Assembly: GCA_019914995.1 (NCBI GenBank)
Contig: CM034142.1
Location: 2,747,031-2,811,030 of the forward strand
Reading direction: 5' to 3'
Length of the DNA: 64,000 nucleotides
Source of the DNA: Acanthochlamys bracteata
Taxonomy: Eukaryota; Streptophyta; Magnoliopsida; Pandanales; Velloziaceae
Position 1 is the first letter of the stretch; each line of letters opens with the position of its first letter. This document shows, piece by piece, positions 62,606 to 64,000 of the stretch. The position numbers were made by a program, and so were the translations under genes. The notes below the pieces were generated by a model that was given only the letters and a program-made list of their open reading frames with translations, made no database searches and was not told where the DNA came from.

Positions 62606-62863
62606 TTATAGGTAAGTACCATAATGGTGTTCAACATATTTAGATGTGAATTCCGTACGACACATGTCATTGATATGGTTGGCAGCAGTAACAAAGGTAG
62701 AACTTCTAAAACCCTTATTCAGTTTCTTACCTTGTCTATATTGCTCTGCAAGAAATTCGATAAACTTCTCATTCTGGAACTGTATCCACCTCTTGTTAGG
62801 CGTTTCCTTTCGCATAGGAAGCGACAAATGTGAAGGTTAACCCAAGTCATAGTTTACCGACAT
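62606..62863 (-). pseudogene. Myb/SANT-like domain protein, array unit 5
   Basis: ATG at 62,863, TAA at codon 9 (62,839-62,837), then open through MRKETPNKRWIQFQNEKFIE to YGTYL. It belongs with units 2 and 3 at most variable sites (FQ..LAEQ type) but carries the codon 9 stop. Confidence 0.75.
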
Positions 62864-64000
62864 CTTTAACCTATACATTTACAAAGCACATTATCCTAGT
62901 TGTACAATAAATAATAAAGGTAAAACATAAGCTAATAACCAACGTATTAGAGAAAATAAAAACCCATTTTACAATAAATAATACAGCATACATGCTAACA
63001 TTTATTTTAAATGATAAACTAACTTTAGAAAAACAAAAGATTGAAATTCGTACAAAAAACTTTCACTAATACTAAGATAATTTGAAACAAACATTCACAT
63101 ATCCAGAGAAAAGAAAGTAAAACTTTCAACCTGCTGATCCAATGATTTTGAAAGTTCAATTTTATTCAAAAACTTACGATCGAAGATGAATCAACTGTGA
63201 AGCAAAGAAGAGAAAGGAGGCATTAAGGAGACGAGATCTGATAGGAGATAGATCAACCGGGTGAGGGAGAGACTCATCAGATCTGAATCTCAAGTTTGGA
63301 AGACGATGGAGACAAGAGGAGGTTCCATATTTGAAATGCAGATCTGTAGGATATAATGCTTTCGGAAGTGCGCGGGAACAGTTCCCGTTAACTGAAATTT
63401 TTAGCGAAAATTAGGTTGCAGGTAAGTGTAATTTTTGTGTTTACTGTGTTTTGAAAGTAAATAAAGTATGAAATTTTCTTCTAAGAAAAGTCGAGTTTAC
63501 CTTGCTGGTACACACGCCTTAATAGAAATTTTGCTAGATTTCAACTTATGGTTTGTGCTCATTTTGTTTTTGATAAAATTTTTCCTCTTATTCGTACGGC
63601 TTTGCTCTTTAATTGAATTTTATTAAGAACTCTACAGTACTAACTGGCTTCATATTTTTCTTTCTTTGTGTGTTACGAAACCCAAAAGAAATTATCTTCA
63701 AATTTTGACAAGGAAGAAGAAAACGTTTTGAAAATCATTGTTTCCTTTTTTTATTTGGTTTCCACCTAACCTACGGCTCTTGCTCTCGATAAATTCGTCA
63801 ACGGAAATTTTACTAGATTAACCGAGTGTTTGTGTTCGTTGGGTGCTTGATAAAGTTATCCTCTTACGTTTTAGGTTTTGCTATTTCATTGGTTCTTGTT
63901 AGGAACTATGCAGTACGAACCGATTTTTCTCTTTTCTTTTCTTTGTGTATTACGTAACCTAAAAAAAATGTGTGTGTATTGTATACAAAGAAATGCTCAA

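Larger units (their letters stand above)
55954..64000. repeat. Head-to-tail array of ~1,544 bp units, each with a Myb/SANT-like gene remnant
   Basis: Unit starts, taken at GGTTCCAGATTTGAAAT, are 55,954, 57,498, 59,042, 60,238, 61,783 and 63,321. Unit lengths are 1,544, 1,544, 1,196, 1,545 and 1,538 bp, and the sixth unit runs off the window. Each full unit holds, on the minus strand, a leader-like GC-richer part, an intron-like AT-rich part and the Myb/SANT exon. Further on, a ~278 bp stretch is present twice in diverged form (for example from 56,188 and 56,466). Unit 3 lacks ~348 bp. The left border of the array is abrupt at about 55,950; the right border is not in the window. Confidence 0.95.

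Noticed and set aside
55954-64000. Plus-strand genes suggested by AGGTAAGT and CAGGTAAGTG splice-like sites in each unit
   Set aside because: The plus-strand frames around them are antisense to the Myb/SANT exon or too short; the conserved protein motif lies on the minus strand.

Overview
This window is nuclear DNA of a flowering plant. It is AT-rich, the host genes have GT-AG introns, and both intact genes belong to plant-specific families. Almost everything else is decayed transposable elements or tandem repeats. The species cannot be told from the sequence. There is no sign of bacterial, organellar or CRISPR-type content.

Layout. (1) 1-8,935: two related Mutator-like elements (MULEs) of the FAR1/FRS type. 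The first has a full-length transposase gene killed by four in-frame stops, an internal array of ~300 bp repeats rich in GTGAGCTCAC palindromes, and matching inverted repeats at 1-94 and 4,869-4,962. The second is a 5'-truncated, more decayed copy that starts directly at a ~400 bp (TA)n tract. (2) 8,936-13,970: no host gene; tandem duplications, a GGATG-rich minisatellite, and a diverged duplicated segment. One copy of that segment carries a ~248 bp MITE and the other keeps the empty target site. (3) 13,973-24,800: a PIF/Harbinger-type remnant (Myb/SANT ORF1 and DDE ORF2 debris), probably with a broken Ty3/gypsy element nested inside at 15,270-19,190. (4) 26,235-27,660: a TRIM-like miniature LTR retroelement array, LTR-internal-LTR-internal-LTR. 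(5) 28,600-38,220: the two apparently functional host genes, convergent and ~300 bp apart. One is a WEB1/WEMBL-family coiled-coil gene (+). The other is a GT8 GUX/PGSIP xylan glucuronosyltransferase gene (-), whose 2.9 kb second intron holds a second, antisense TRIM-like array with four LTRs. (6) 38,226-55,953: intergenic TE debris, with a candidate solo LTR, a minus-strand gag remnant, a second terminal-inverted-repeat element (46.9-49.6 kb) and small tandem duplications. (7) 55,954 to the window end: a head-to-tail array of ~1,544 bp units, each with a small broken minus-strand gene for a Myb/SANT-like DNA-binding domain.

The host genes have separate roles: WEB-type proteins act in blue-light chloroplast movement, and GUX enzymes put glucuronic acid on xylan in the Golgi. 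Nothing suggests they are functionally linked. The most unusual structures are the Myb/SANT macrorepeat with mosaic subtypes, the two tandem TRIM arrays (one inside a GUX intron), and the MITE with its unoccupied paralogous site in the same window.
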